From assembly GCA_033085395.1 (NCBI GenBank), contig JANQBS010000613.1, positions 1 to 11,314 on the forward strand: a DNA stretch of 11,314 bases. Direction: 5' to 3'. This stretch comes from Xanthoparmelia taractica. Taxonomy: Eukaryota > Ascomycota > Lecanoromycetes > Lecanorales > Parmeliaceae. A program made the translations under genes and the position numbers. Below, piece after piece: positions 1 to 7,897 of this stretch. Each line of letters opens with the position of its first letter. The stretch's first letter is position 1. Below the pieces are notes generated by a model. It saw only the letters and a list, made by a program, of their open reading frames with translations, made no database searches and was not told the DNA's origin.

Positions 1-565
1 GCTCGAAGTCCCGGCCTTTGCGATCACGTGTGGTGTATGTGAACTCGCTCACACGGAGGAATGCGGCGAATGCGAGACAAAAGGCTGCATAGAGCGTTGC
101 TCCGGCCTCGTCTTCTTGACTGATATGAGTGAGTATCTATAGTAATAGGTCTTTGGTGATTGGGCGGCGTTCTTTCGTCTCAGCCTCGCCTCGTAGACGT
201 CGAATGCCGGCGATGATTCTTTGTAACTGAGGGTTATGGAACACCGCAAGGTCCTCATATCCCATGTCAACGTGGGCTAATCTAACGCCTATCAGATAGG
301 CCTTTATGGTCTTAGCCTTAACTCGTCTCGTGCTAAGATGTGCGATCCAGCTAGCGAGTGAGTTGACGGTCGCTGAGAAGAAAGGAGTGCTCCCATTAAT
401 GGCGCAATACGCGCTATATAACTTGATAGGTGTGATATACGTTTTTCGCGTCTTTGTGGCCAAACCCCACCAGAGAAGACGAGCTGCCTCTCGTGGTAGT
501 GCGATCTGATTGTACCAGGAATCTGGTGGGTCCCGCCCTAGCTCTGCGGAGCGATTGAGATGCAT
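1..565 (-). pseudogene. Tyrosine recombinase of the DIRS/Ngaro element, partial at window edge, one stop
   Basis: This enzyme would integrate the circular cDNA. The frame opens at ATG 563-565, overlaps the end of the RNase H frame by 28 bp in a different frame, and runs to the window edge with a single TAG at 137-139 (one transition from CAG). Residues about 30-120 form the helical SAM-like core-binding domain (KTRKTYITPIKLY, then SLASWIAHLS and KTIKAYLIGVRLAH). After the stop the frame reads into the catalytic domain, AFAAFLRVSEF, where the Arg at 53-55 fits the first catalytic arginine of the tyrosine recombinase family. The remaining catalytic residues (HxxR and the nucleophilic Tyr) would lie beyond position 1. 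Family assignment is strong; the activity state of the missing part is unknown. Confidence 0.85.
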
Positions 566-2184
566 CTCAGCTGTGGATATGCGTCAGCGATCTTTCGGTA
601 CCGAAAGCGTGATAAGTTATCTGCTAGCTCATTGGCCTTGGTTGAGATCCATGTTGAGATCAAATAGATATCGTATTTAGCCAGTAGCATCACTATATCT
701 CGTAGTGAGGCCATGGCTGGTCCGCGAATAGAGGACTTTCTGAGATCATGAATATATGCGTCGTTGTCGCAATATAGCACCAATCGTGATCCCTGAAGTC
801 TTTGCAACCATAGTCGGATGGCGTGATATACGGCCTTTATTTCTTTAAACTAGATGTCTTTCTAACGATAACGTGTGATCATCGAAATATTAAAAGCCTC
901 CTAAACCGACTGCAAGAGGTCTAAGTACTCTAGGATGTAGCCTCTCATATCAAAGGTCTCTGATGTGTCGGTTCAAATATGTCATGTTGATCGACTAGTA
1001 GCGTGACGAATCAACTTAAGGCCATTCCAGTCTTTTAGGAAGGTCTCCCACCATCGTAGATCGGCCTTCATATGTGATGTGATCTTAATAAGTGCTGTTG
1101 GCCTTCGAATAGCATCAAAAAGTCGCCTCAAGAACGCCCTTCCTGGGATCACGATCTTAGCGGCAAATGATAAGAACTCGACCGCTGACTCGAGCTCGCG
1201 ATGTGAGATCACCGCCCGATTTAGGAGGTCCTTGACCGTATTTCTCGCCCGGGTGAGCTTGTCGGGGGGGAGTCTAGCCTGCATTAGAATGCTATCGAAC
1301 TCAATCCCCAGAAAATCGGCTATGGTACTCATGATATCCTTGGTGTGGTTGATTTTGAAGCCTAATTCTTCACATACGAGATCGAATTATTGGCCGTATG
1401 CGATCGTATCGTCGGTTGGTGCTAAGATAGCGAAGAAATCGTCTAGATAGTGGAGTACTATGGTCCAAAGGAGGACTGCCACCAAGATTTAGTTGAGGGC
1501 CTTTGCGAATAGATTAAATATGAATGGTGACGTACGCAGGCCGAAGGATAGATATCGTTCTATCTAATAGCGACCGTCACAGTGGAATCCTAGTAATCAT
1601 TGATCTGAAATTGCGACCGGTATGTGCCTGAAGGCGTCTTTCAAGTCTCTTTTGACGAACTGAGCCCCAGGGCCTTGTTGCAGCAGTGCGGTCACTGCGT
1701 TATCGTATATAGCGTATTTCAGAGCCCCCCAGTCCTGGGGTATACCGTCATTAACTGAGGTCTCATATGGGAATAAGAGGTTATGAATACGCCTCCAACC
1801 ACCATCGTGCTTCGGGATCAGCCCTAGCGGCGAGCAGACGAATTGCTACTCCGCCTGAGGGTCAACCTCGGTCAGGCGATCATGCTGAAGCTGTTTTTGA
1901 AGGTTCGCCGTTAGTATATCAGGTGCTGCGAGGGTTGATTAATGATTGTGATTGCGATGGCTTAGGATTTGGCCTCGATATCCGATTTTTGCTTTCTTCC
2001 GAAGAATAGCCGAAAGGGTCTTTGCGAATGTGAGGTCTGGATGATTCTTCAATCAACGATCCCAATCTTCTACTCGTAGCGGACCTTGGCTGACTAGATT
2101 TGGATCTAATGGATCGTATAGCGCGTACGAGAATTCTTCTGCTATGTGTAGCAGTGATGTAGGCATCTGCGGGTGCGTTAAGAG
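538..2184 (-). pseudogene. Reverse transcriptase-RNase H of the YR retrotransposon, 13 stops at 15-codon-level damage across Gag-RT-RH
   Basis: This polyprotein copies element RNA into DNA and degrades the RNA strand. It is in the same frame as Gag. RT landmarks in order are SPLGLIPK with WRRIHN and SVNDGIP (about 1700-1845), motif A RDLKDAF (1630-1659), FGLRTSPFIFN (about 1500-1550), the catalytic YLDD (1438-1449), and FLGIEFD of the thumb/connection region (about 1310). RNase H follows with its acidic residues still present: Asp at 967-969 (TDTS), Glu at 841-843 (FKEIKA), Asp at 766-768 (CDNDA) and Asp at 619-621 (ELADNLSR). Internal stops begin at 2053, 1939, 1846, 1597, 1564, 1489, 1387, 982, 973, 901, 862 and 850; with those at 2185, 2455 and 3007 the Gag-RT-RH frame has 15. 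No frameshift was found over 2.7 kb. The terminal TAG is at 538-540. Confidence 0.88.
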
Positions 2185-3228
2185 TTATTTAGGCTTTGAA
2201 ATTCGATTGCCGAGCGGGGTGAGATTGATGCTTAAGGCCCCGGTTTTGGCCTTATAACATATATTTGCTGGGTGATTCAGCTGATAATTAAGGCAGATAT
2301 GGATATACTGGCAGTGCTCGCGTGAGCATCGTCCCTCATTGAAATTTCGGCATATAGCGGAGGATTTAGGAGCAGAACCTGAGTTCTGCTTGATATCGAT
2401 AGGGGCGGCCATTTTACGCAGCAGAAGGTCGCTACAACGTCTATTCTCGGTGATCTAGATTATGGGATCGTTCTGGCCGTTTAAGATACGTGCGTTCATA
2501 AACGCATAGTGATATTCTCGAATAAAGTTAAATTTGTATAAGGCTGATAACTCAGTCAGGCGAAAACGATAATCTAATAGTGTCTCCTGCAGGCGGATGG
2601 CCACTGTGGGATATGCATAGTGACATATGGCCTGGCTATACACCTCGAAACACTGTAGTAGAGGCATCATTCTATTTGCTTCCTGAGCATCGTCCGTATC
2701 GACGCGATTGGCGTATTCTCGGCTTAGCTTGGTGAGGTTTTCGAATTTAAACGTCTTAAAGAAGATTTGCTTGAAATACTTGATGTCGACGGCGCGATAG
2801 CGTTCATAAAGATTAAGAAAGGGACGCGTATCTTTAGTATGCATAAAAGAGACTCTAGGATCATCACCCTCCTCTGAATCACTACTGGACTCGAACGAAT
2901 AGTGCCGGCAATGACGGTGACGGCGGCGAGAGCGTGACTTATGTATCCGGTACTGCTTGTAACGGTCATATTCGTACTTGGCGAGGCGTTCTTTCAGTTC
3001 TAAGACTTAATCGCGATAGCTGGGGGCCTTAATATCGATCTCCTCAATCACGCTTGGGCTGAGAGTTCCTGAGGAGGATATCTCCGGCACCACAGGCTTA
3101 TTTCTACGGAATCGAGCGGAGCGAGGGGGGGGAGGGGGTGTAATGGCCTTTGCGAGTGCCTTGGGCCTGCTGGAGGCCTTCTTAAAGACCTTCTTGAATG
3201 CCTTGGAGCGTCTGGTAGCGATAGTCAT
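2185..3228 (-). pseudogene. gag: Gag-like protein of the YR retrotransposon, CCCH zinc finger, two internal stops
   Basis: This is the structural, nucleic-acid-binding protein of the retroelement. One frame runs from the ATG at 3226-3228 to TAA at 2185-2187 (347 codons) and is broken only by TAA at 3007-3009 and TAG at 2455-2457, both one transition from Gln codons. The N-terminus is basic and then proline-rich (PPPPPR). An Arg/Ser/His-rich stretch and an acidic SSSDSEEGDD stretch follow, then a helical middle. Near the C-terminus (about 2257-2352) is a C-x7-C-x4-C-x3-H finger followed by a second knuckle in which an expected Cys is Tyr (TAT, one G-to-A step from TGT). The C-x7-C finger plus HP...C knuckle is typical of DIRS-like Gags as I recall them. 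The frame continues directly into the RT, so the final TAA may be the true Gag stop or another mutated Gln codon. Confidence 0.78.
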
Positions 3229-3539
3229 AACGTAAGAAGAATGGGATGATTGAAAAGATTGAAATGAGTGTAGGTGTGGATGGGATGAGAAGAATATATG
3301 CTAATCTAGTGTGCAGGTGTTCAATGATTTAGAATTAGTTGAATGGAGGTCACAAAAGAATACGATTACTCTGAGTGAGAAGAATTCGAATAAAGAGCCA
3401 ATTGATGGTGTGAGACCTATACATATAGTGCTCTCGAGGACACGTGTTCCCCGCATGTGCGCATGCATCTGGAATAGGGGCTGGATCATGAGACACACTA
3501 ACCCATAGTCCCACTATTCGAGTTTAGGGCTATTTTTTA
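3229..3539. other. Upstream leader/terminal region of the YR retrotransposon, no gene
   Basis: This 311-bp stretch lies upstream of the Gag ATG on the minus strand. It should contain the 5' terminal repeat and promoter of the retroelement, but no second copy of the repeat is visible in the window, so the element border cannot be placed. Two short open frames, one on each strand, look like chance frames. No conserved motif was recognised. Confidence 0.5.
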
Positions 3540-3592
3540 GCGCATATGGTATTCAACGCTCTCCCTTCCAAGGAGAGTCCTCGGATTCTAAT
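3540..3592 (+). pseudogene. Possible tRNA-Gly(UCC) relic
   Basis: A tRNA-like anticodon arm is visible: stem TCTCC (3560-3564), seven-base loop CTTCCAA (3565-3571) with T at position 33 and anticodon TCC, and matching stem GGAGA (3572-3576), extended by one more C-G pair. It is preceded by GCGCATA (3540-3546), which could be an acceptor strand, and followed by CTCGGATTCTAAT, which resembles a T arm. Only 20 bases separate the start of the supposed acceptor from the anticodon stem, which is five or six too few, and neither the T stem nor the acceptor finds a 3' partner. It is at best a degraded or truncated gene and could be chance. Confidence 0.3.
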
Positions 3593-3642
3593 AACAGATG
3601 ATGGGAAACCTGAATGACTGTAGGCGACCGGATTCGATCTCG

Positions 3643-4335
3643 TTAGCGGGTGGGTATTACTCTGACGACACTGTCAGTCGGCATCACTAAAATCAAACCC
3701 AAAAATGCCAAGCCAATGGTTAACAGAACGCTTTCCATGAGAAGGGTGGATATATCGTTCGACGCGCAGTCTTTCATCAGCTTCATTGCTTGGTAAGTCC
3801 CACTTTTCTGCAGCAAAAATAAACCCCTCCATACGACGGAATCTCTTACAAGGCTGAACACAATTTCTTGAGAAAGGGCATTTAGGGTGCTGTGGATATG
3901 ACAAATGCGGATGATTTGTTTGGTATTGAGCATCTCGATCACTGCGTGGACATTCTCAGGCAGAATACCACGGTAATGCTACTTTTCTGTTTCATTTTCA
4001 GCAGTCAGTGCGGAGTAAGTTGAAGAAGAAAGACAAACGGCAATAGTGCGATCTGACCACTCTCGCAGTGTAGCAGCGATGCCCTACATTCGCTGGGACG
4101 TCGCTCGGCAGGGAGTTCAAAGCCATTGCCCAGGTCGTTCATATGTGTAGCAATCTTGCAACCATAAAGCAATGGGCGTGAAATCGACAGATCGAGACGC
4201 AACTCGTTAAAAAGGTGGTCGTGACTGACAATCCGTTGAGCTGGGGCACTTTCACGTATTCGCCTGGAGGTTAGACTGGTACACCCCGATCTTGTACTTA
4301 GCGTGCAAGGTGGGATGGCTAGGAATAGGAATACT
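3643..4335 (-). pseudogene. Unrecognised eroded protein-coding gene, two putative exons
   Basis: Base composition here is balanced and two long minus-strand frames can be joined. The first is open from about 4335 to 4005 without a convincing ATG and includes RRIRESAPAQRIVSHDHLF and ISRPLLYGCKIATHMNDLG. The second runs from about 3978 to TAA at 3643 (YRGILPENVHAVIEMLNTK, then a hydrophobic segment near its end). A plausible 56-nt fungal intron (4034 down to 3979) joins them in phase 0: it begins GTC, has a CTGAC branch-site-like sequence and ends in TAG. The donor is not the fungal consensus. I recognise no family and no start. The 3674-3904 frame on the same strand overlaps this one and is probably a shadow. 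Alternatives are a transposon-derived gene or noncoding DNA. Confidence 0.3.
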
Positions 4336-4374
4336 ACTCAACACTTGAGTGGATCTTCTAAATTTATATGAAAA

Positions 4375-4561
4375 CGACTCCCAGAATCCTACGTCCATCC
4401 GTCGCTCACCAACCTTGACATCCAGCAAGCGATCTCTTTCATTGAACGCTGACCACCCCCTTCCATGTCAATTCAGACCATCCTCCGCGTACACTCCCAA
4501 CTCCGCGTCATGCCTGACCACCCATACCAACACTCCCGACGATCGACTGCTAACCACCTAA
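4375..4561 (+). pseudogene. Possible N-terminal scrap of a fungal DDE transposase (pogo-like HTH), very tentative
   Basis: In one plus-strand frame the sequence reads PESYVHPSLTNLDIQQAISF and then IER before a TGA, continuing as PPPSMSIQTILRVHSQLRV. The pattern '...PSLTN.DI..AISFIE' followed by a helix-turn-helix-like stretch resembles the start of fungal pogo/Tc5-type transposases as I recall them. It is short, interrupted, and stops at the boundary of the AT-rich block. The 70-residue frame at 4349-4561 overlaps it in another frame and has no recognisable features. Confidence 0.25.
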
Positions 4562-5010
4562 CTATTAGTCTAGACTGGTCCAGATTAATAGTTCTCGAAC
4601 TAGTTCGATAATTTCATAGGTAGTAGATTAATTGATTTAATATATATAGATTATTAATTAAACTATTAGTGAACTAATTTAAAATATAACTACGAATATT
4701 TAATTACAATAGACGTATTTTTAATAGCGATTAGAGAATAGATCTTTATAATTTAATTATAACTTAGTCTTTTAATTTTTTATTTAATAATAATTAATCT
4801 AATCTATTAAATATCTCTATTATGCTTAAAAATTTATTTAATATTATCGCGAGATTTATAATCTTCTTCTCTAGATCTATTAAGTATATACGAAATATAC
4901 TTAATTAAGAATTAATAATTTTATTTAAATTCTATTAAAAGAGATTTACTTAAATAATTGTTTAATAAATTTTAAACGACTATATATTATTAAATAAAAT
5001 ATTTATTAAT
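4562..5010. other. AT-rich degenerate DNA, left flank of the nested elements
   Basis: Composition drops abruptly to very AT-rich sequence with stops in all frames. It is split from the AT-rich DNA at 6869 onward by the LTR element inserted at TTAAT, so both sides were one continuous block before that insertion. It may be the 5' part of the hAT relic or another RIP-destroyed repeat. An inverted pair AACTATTA/TAATAGTT lies at about 4559-4593. Nothing codes here. Confidence 0.6.
5006..5010. repeat. 5-bp target-site duplication of the LTR element, left
   Basis: TTAAT directly abuts the left LTR and is repeated exactly at 6864-6868, next to the right LTR. Five bases is the usual duplication length for LTR retrotransposons. 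Confidence 0.85.
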
Positions 5011-5152
5011 TGTCACAGTAAGACTGGGATATATCGATAATGATTCTTTTTTTATTCTATCTAGAGTGTTGATAGCTAGATATGTGGGTTACCAAGCCCT
5101 CAAACGAGCTATGACTAAGCGTACCACAGCCATGCTGGTGTATACCGTGATA
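5011..5152 (-). repeat. LTR, left copy (3' LTR in element orientation)
   Basis: This 142-bp copy aligns end to end with 6723-6863. I count about a dozen differences, all C/T or G/A, plus one length change in a T run. Changes occur in both copies, as expected if RIP acted on each separately. It starts TGTCACAGTA and ends TACCGTGATA. Confidence 0.9.
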
Positions 5153-5381
5153 ACATGCCCACAAAAACAATAAAAATGCCATATTCTCATGGCTGAGACA
5201 TTCTAAGAACTAGGGCCATTGCTTAGTGTAGATCTTAGGTGCTCTCCGTGAGATGTTGGCTGAAAGAATTAAATATAACTACACTAGCTGCTGTAGTGAT
5301 TGAGGCCTTAATTCACGACTTCGGATGGTTTCAAATCGTTCAAATAATCATCGTCTAATCTCTTGCTGGGCCCGGATCTAG

Positions 5382-6137
5382 CTAGCTTGACGGACTATAA
5401 TCTTGATCGTTTAGTCCTTCTTCTTTATAGACCTTATAGCCGTTCGAATCGATATCAATTAGGTATGCATGTGACTTTCCATTATTGACTGGAATCCGTT
5501 GCGGCGGCGGGTAGGGATAGCGATGCTTGACTTGCTGATTTCTCTGCGTATTTGTATAGCGGTCTGGTGTAGAACTAGGGAGAGTAGGTCGCTGGCGTAT
5601 GGCAAGCTCCGTCTAGATTACTGTTTTCGAGTCCACTTGATCAAAGAACTGATTTAGCGTGATTGTAGGCCTCGGTTTAGAGATATCGCGACGAAGATTA
5701 ACGGCTAGCTAATTTCAAATAAGCGTGAGTTGATAAATTATTGATTCTAGCTTAGCTAACTTGGCTAGATATAATATCTATTAAATGAAGGCCCGAGAAG
5801 AGATATGCTTAACGTCGCTTAGTGAGTACGTCTGGCTAACTAATTACAATAGCGCCACTACTATTCTCGTCTTAAATCTATTAATTAATATAATATATCA
5901 ACGATCTAGATCTAAATCTCGTAGTAGATCTCGTTTCAACTCAGTCAACTCAGCTGAGTATTACATTAATGCTAAGCCACGAAAGCATACGATAATGACT
6001 CGTTTAACGTTATTTGGGCGTGTAGCGACTAGATCTTTTAGTCTATCTACGAAGATATAGACGTCTCAATAAAACACGTATTTATTAGCATTAACAATCG
6101 GATCATTTCTCTACTCTTACTAATACTCTAAATTAAA
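5382..6137 (-). pseudogene. gag: Retrotransposon Gag, multiply stopped, sole gene of the LTR element
   Basis: One minus-strand frame can be followed for about 250 codons without a frameshift, from FNLEY near 6137 to TAG at 5382-5384. Readable blocks in order are DPIVNANKYVFY, DVYIFVDRLKDLVATRP, VIIVCFRGLALM, SAELTELKRDLLRD, SDVKHISSRAFI, NLRRDISKPRPTITLNQFF plus DQVDSKT, and a Pro/Gln-rich tail (RYPYPPPQRIP) ending in an acidic stretch. This order matches, from memory, a Gag-like family common in filamentous ascomycete genomes, with the 'LRG.AL.WYS.EL' and 'LRRDIP.P...TLS.FL...DSK' signatures. Nine in-frame stops lie between 6104 and 5384, each at a place where Trp, Gln or Arg would be expected. 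No CCHC knuckle was seen in the readable part. The plus-strand frame at 5785-6060 is a shadow of this gene. Confidence 0.72.
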
Positions 6138-6722
6138 GTATCTCACTTCTTCTACGCGTATCTTCGACTTCGTAGTAGTAACGATAGACTAAACGGAAGG
6201 AGAGCTAAAAGGCTGCTGCGAAGTAAATTACTAACTTGAATATTGGATAGCTGAGATCGGATTTGATTACTGGCGAGCCTAATCAAATCGTTCAAAGTAG
6301 GCTTTCAATTTTACGTTCATCATAACTAATATTATAATTATTAAGTTATTCACTTGCTTATTCGAGAATCCGGAAATAAGTGAGATATTAAGACCTACGC
6401 CTAATGTAACTATAATAACTTTCCCGTCTATTTCTCCACCTACTTCTTTATAATTATCTTTTATACTAAATTAGCGAATATTTCTCTTAGAAGATATAGC
6501 GATCGACCTAGCAAAAGAATCGCTATTTAACTAACGGCTAGTAACTCGATAAGACTGCTGAGTATTGATGTGAAAGCGTGTTGAATATTAAGATGTGTAG
6601 GGGTCTTTGAGATTGAGACTCTGATATAGGAGCGGAGTTCTTTCAATAATAGCTAATTGACTAGCTGGCTAGCTAAATAGCATCATATTTGAAACGAAGG
6701 ATCTTTTGGCGTTGCTATTATT
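6138..6722. other. 5' untranslated/N-terminal gag region of the LTR element, no recognisable gene
   Basis: In element orientation this lies between the 5' LTR and the readable part of gag. It should hold the primer-binding site and the gag start, but mutation has obscured both. Short repeats of AGCTAGC-type words occur at 6650-6680. No other coding sequence was found. Confidence 0.5.
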
Positions 6723-6863
6723 TGTCACAGTAAGACTAAGATATATCGATAATAATTTTTTTTTATTCTATCTAGAGTGTTAATAGTTAGATATACGGGT
6801 TGCCAAGCCCTCAAACGAGCTATAACTAAGCGTACCATAGCCATACTGGTGTGTACCGTGATA
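6723..6863 (-). repeat. LTR, right copy (5' LTR in element orientation)
   Basis: This 141-bp copy pairs with 5011-5152. It carries most of the A/T variants (for example AAGAT where the left copy has GGGAT) but keeps C or G at three sites where the left copy is mutated. In element orientation it would contain the promoter. Confidence 0.9.
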
Positions 6864-6868
6864 TTAAT
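6864..6868. repeat. 5-bp target-site duplication of the LTR element, right
   Basis: TTAAT directly follows the right LTR and matches 5006-5010 exactly. Confidence 0.85.
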
Positions 6869-7583
6869 ATTTTAGAAAAAGAGAATAAGAAGAAAGTATC
6901 TATAGACTTCGTTACGAGAATTTAATTATAAATATTAGACGCTAGCTTTAGTATTCTTTAAATATTTAATTTTATCTTATTCTCTAAGAGACTAAGAATT
7001 AAATCTTCTATATTTATAAATATATTTATATACGAGATAATAATATAATTTATAATTATTATAATAAGATTTATAAAATTAATCGCGATATAAAGATTAT
7101 ATCTCGTTATTTAAAAAAAAAAATACTTTATTAATTTTATAGTTAATAATATTACTAAAAAGAGAATACGTAATAAAATAGTTATAAAAGTAATTATTCT
7201 TTTTAGAATTAGAATTAATCGTGAAGCGAAAAAGAAAAAAAAAGTAGTTAATAAATTATTAATTATAGAATTATCTTTAATTAAAATAGAGGTATAAACT
7301 TCTAAATATTTTTAAAATATATTAATTATATAATTAATCGAAGATTTTTAAACTTTAATTTTATTATAAAATTTTATACTAAAGATTTATTTACTAAAAA
7401 AAAAAGACTACTTTATAAACTAATTATCGTCGTATTAGATATCTATATTATATATAATATATAAACATTATTAAATTATTACGAATTATTAGTTATAATT
7501 AGAATTATTCTACTAACGAAGATTTTAAATTACACGCTATAACTCTTATATTTAAAGAGTTAATAGAAAAGTATTTAGATTAA

Positions 7584-7889
7584 AATCAAGCGATAATAAT
7601 TTAGAATATATTTTACGACTTCGAGATTCGTAATAAGTTAAGATATCTAATAATAAATAATACTTACTTTAATAATTATTCTATTAACGCTATTCTTTAC
7701 TTATTAGCACTAAGTAGATTTTTAAATAACTTAGATTTCTTATTAATAACGACTATAATAGCTAGTTTAAGTATAATATATTATAAATTTTATCTAATAC
7801 TATTATTACGACGTAAGATAAGTTTATCTATATAATATTTAAAGAATTATATACGTTAAAAGCTTTTTATAATTTAGATAATAATATTA
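7584..7889 (+). pseudogene. hAT transposase relic, central part
   Basis: The transposase would cut and paste the element by a DDE-type mechanism. In one frame from 7584 the sequence reads NQAIII, stop, NIFYDFEIRNKLRYLIINN and TYFNNYSINAIL. This fits the hAT segment with a 'GEN.A..I...L..Y.I..KLGY...DNAS.ND' pattern. The first Asn of the INN triplet sits where the catalytic Asp is expected, one G-to-A change away. Further on, in a shifted frame, a stretch fits the 'LRC.GH.LNL' block poorly. An element inserted at 7898 splits this part from the C-terminal part; its 8-bp duplication covers 7890-7897. Confidence 0.6.
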
Positions 7890-7897
7890 TATAGCTT
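7890..7897. repeat. 8-bp target-site duplication of copy A, left
   Basis: TATAGCTT immediately before TACGGG is repeated exactly at 9030-9037 immediately after CCCGTA. Confidence 0.87.

Larger units (their letters stand above)
1..3228 (-). mobile_element. DIRS/Ngaro-type tyrosine-recombinase retrotransposon, mutated, cut by left window edge
   Basis: Three minus-strand coding blocks lie in the order expected for a tyrosine-recombinase (YR) retrotransposon: Gag with zinc finger, reverse transcriptase plus RNase H, then a YR overlapping the RNase H end by 28 bp. Such elements integrate through a recombinase and a circular intermediate rather than a DDE integrase, so no target duplication is expected. 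No protease or integrase is seen. No methyltransferase domain separates RNase H from YR, which argues for a Ngaro-like layout rather than classic DIRS1. The right terminus lies somewhere in 3229-3540 but I could not define a terminal repeat. The left terminus and the rest of the YR are outside the window. Sixteen in-frame stops across the element show that it is inactive. Confidence 0.85.
5011..6863 (-). mobile_element. Gag-only non-autonomous LTR retrotransposon, 1853 bp, complete ends
   Basis: Two direct repeats of 142 and 141 bp bound 1.57 kb and are flanked by an exact 5-bp target duplication (TTAAT at 5006-5010 and 6864-6868). The repeat ends are imperfectly inverted (TGTCACAGTA and TACCGTGATA), compatible with an ancestral TG...CA LTR after transitions. 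The interior encodes only a mutated gag on the minus strand, which sets the orientation. No protease, integrase, reverse transcriptase or RNase H is present, and there is no space for them. It would need enzymes from another element to move. No convincing primer-binding site or polypurine tract was identified. It is less AT-rich than the flanking DNA, suggesting later arrival. Confidence 0.88.

Noticed and set aside
1079..1450. 123-residue plus-strand open frame
   Set aside because: It lies antisense to the RT YLDD-thumb region, which has clear motifs, so it is a shadow frame.
1767..2009. 80-residue plus-strand open frame
   Set aside because: Antisense to the Gag-RT junction, with no recognisable motif.
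2724..2969. 81-residue minus-strand frame overlapping Gag
   Set aside because: It is in another frame from Gag, has no motif, and Gag in this region is coherent.
3301..3508. Two overlapping 65-residue frames, one on each strand
   Set aside because: They are nearly exact antisense images of each other in the retroelement leader, with no motif or family resemblance.
4841..5010. AT-rich stretch as a possible centromere or replication origin
   Set aside because: The low GC is explained by mutated transposons. No tandem array or origin consensus was seen.
5011..5152. A 142-bp MITE pair, suggested by the inverted TGTCAC/GTGATA ends
   Set aside because: Each copy lacks its own flanking duplication. 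TTAAT flanks the outer edges of the pair only and a gag lies between, so they are LTRs.
5785..6060. 91-residue plus-strand open frame with an RSRSKSRSRSR stretch
   Set aside because: It is antisense to the readable gag of the LTR element. The Arg/Ser repeat comes from AGATCT/TAGATC-type words, not a real RS domain.
6900..7580. Attempt to read a full N-terminal hAT transposase
   Set aside because: Only vague resemblance remains in shifting frames; not enough to claim individual domains.
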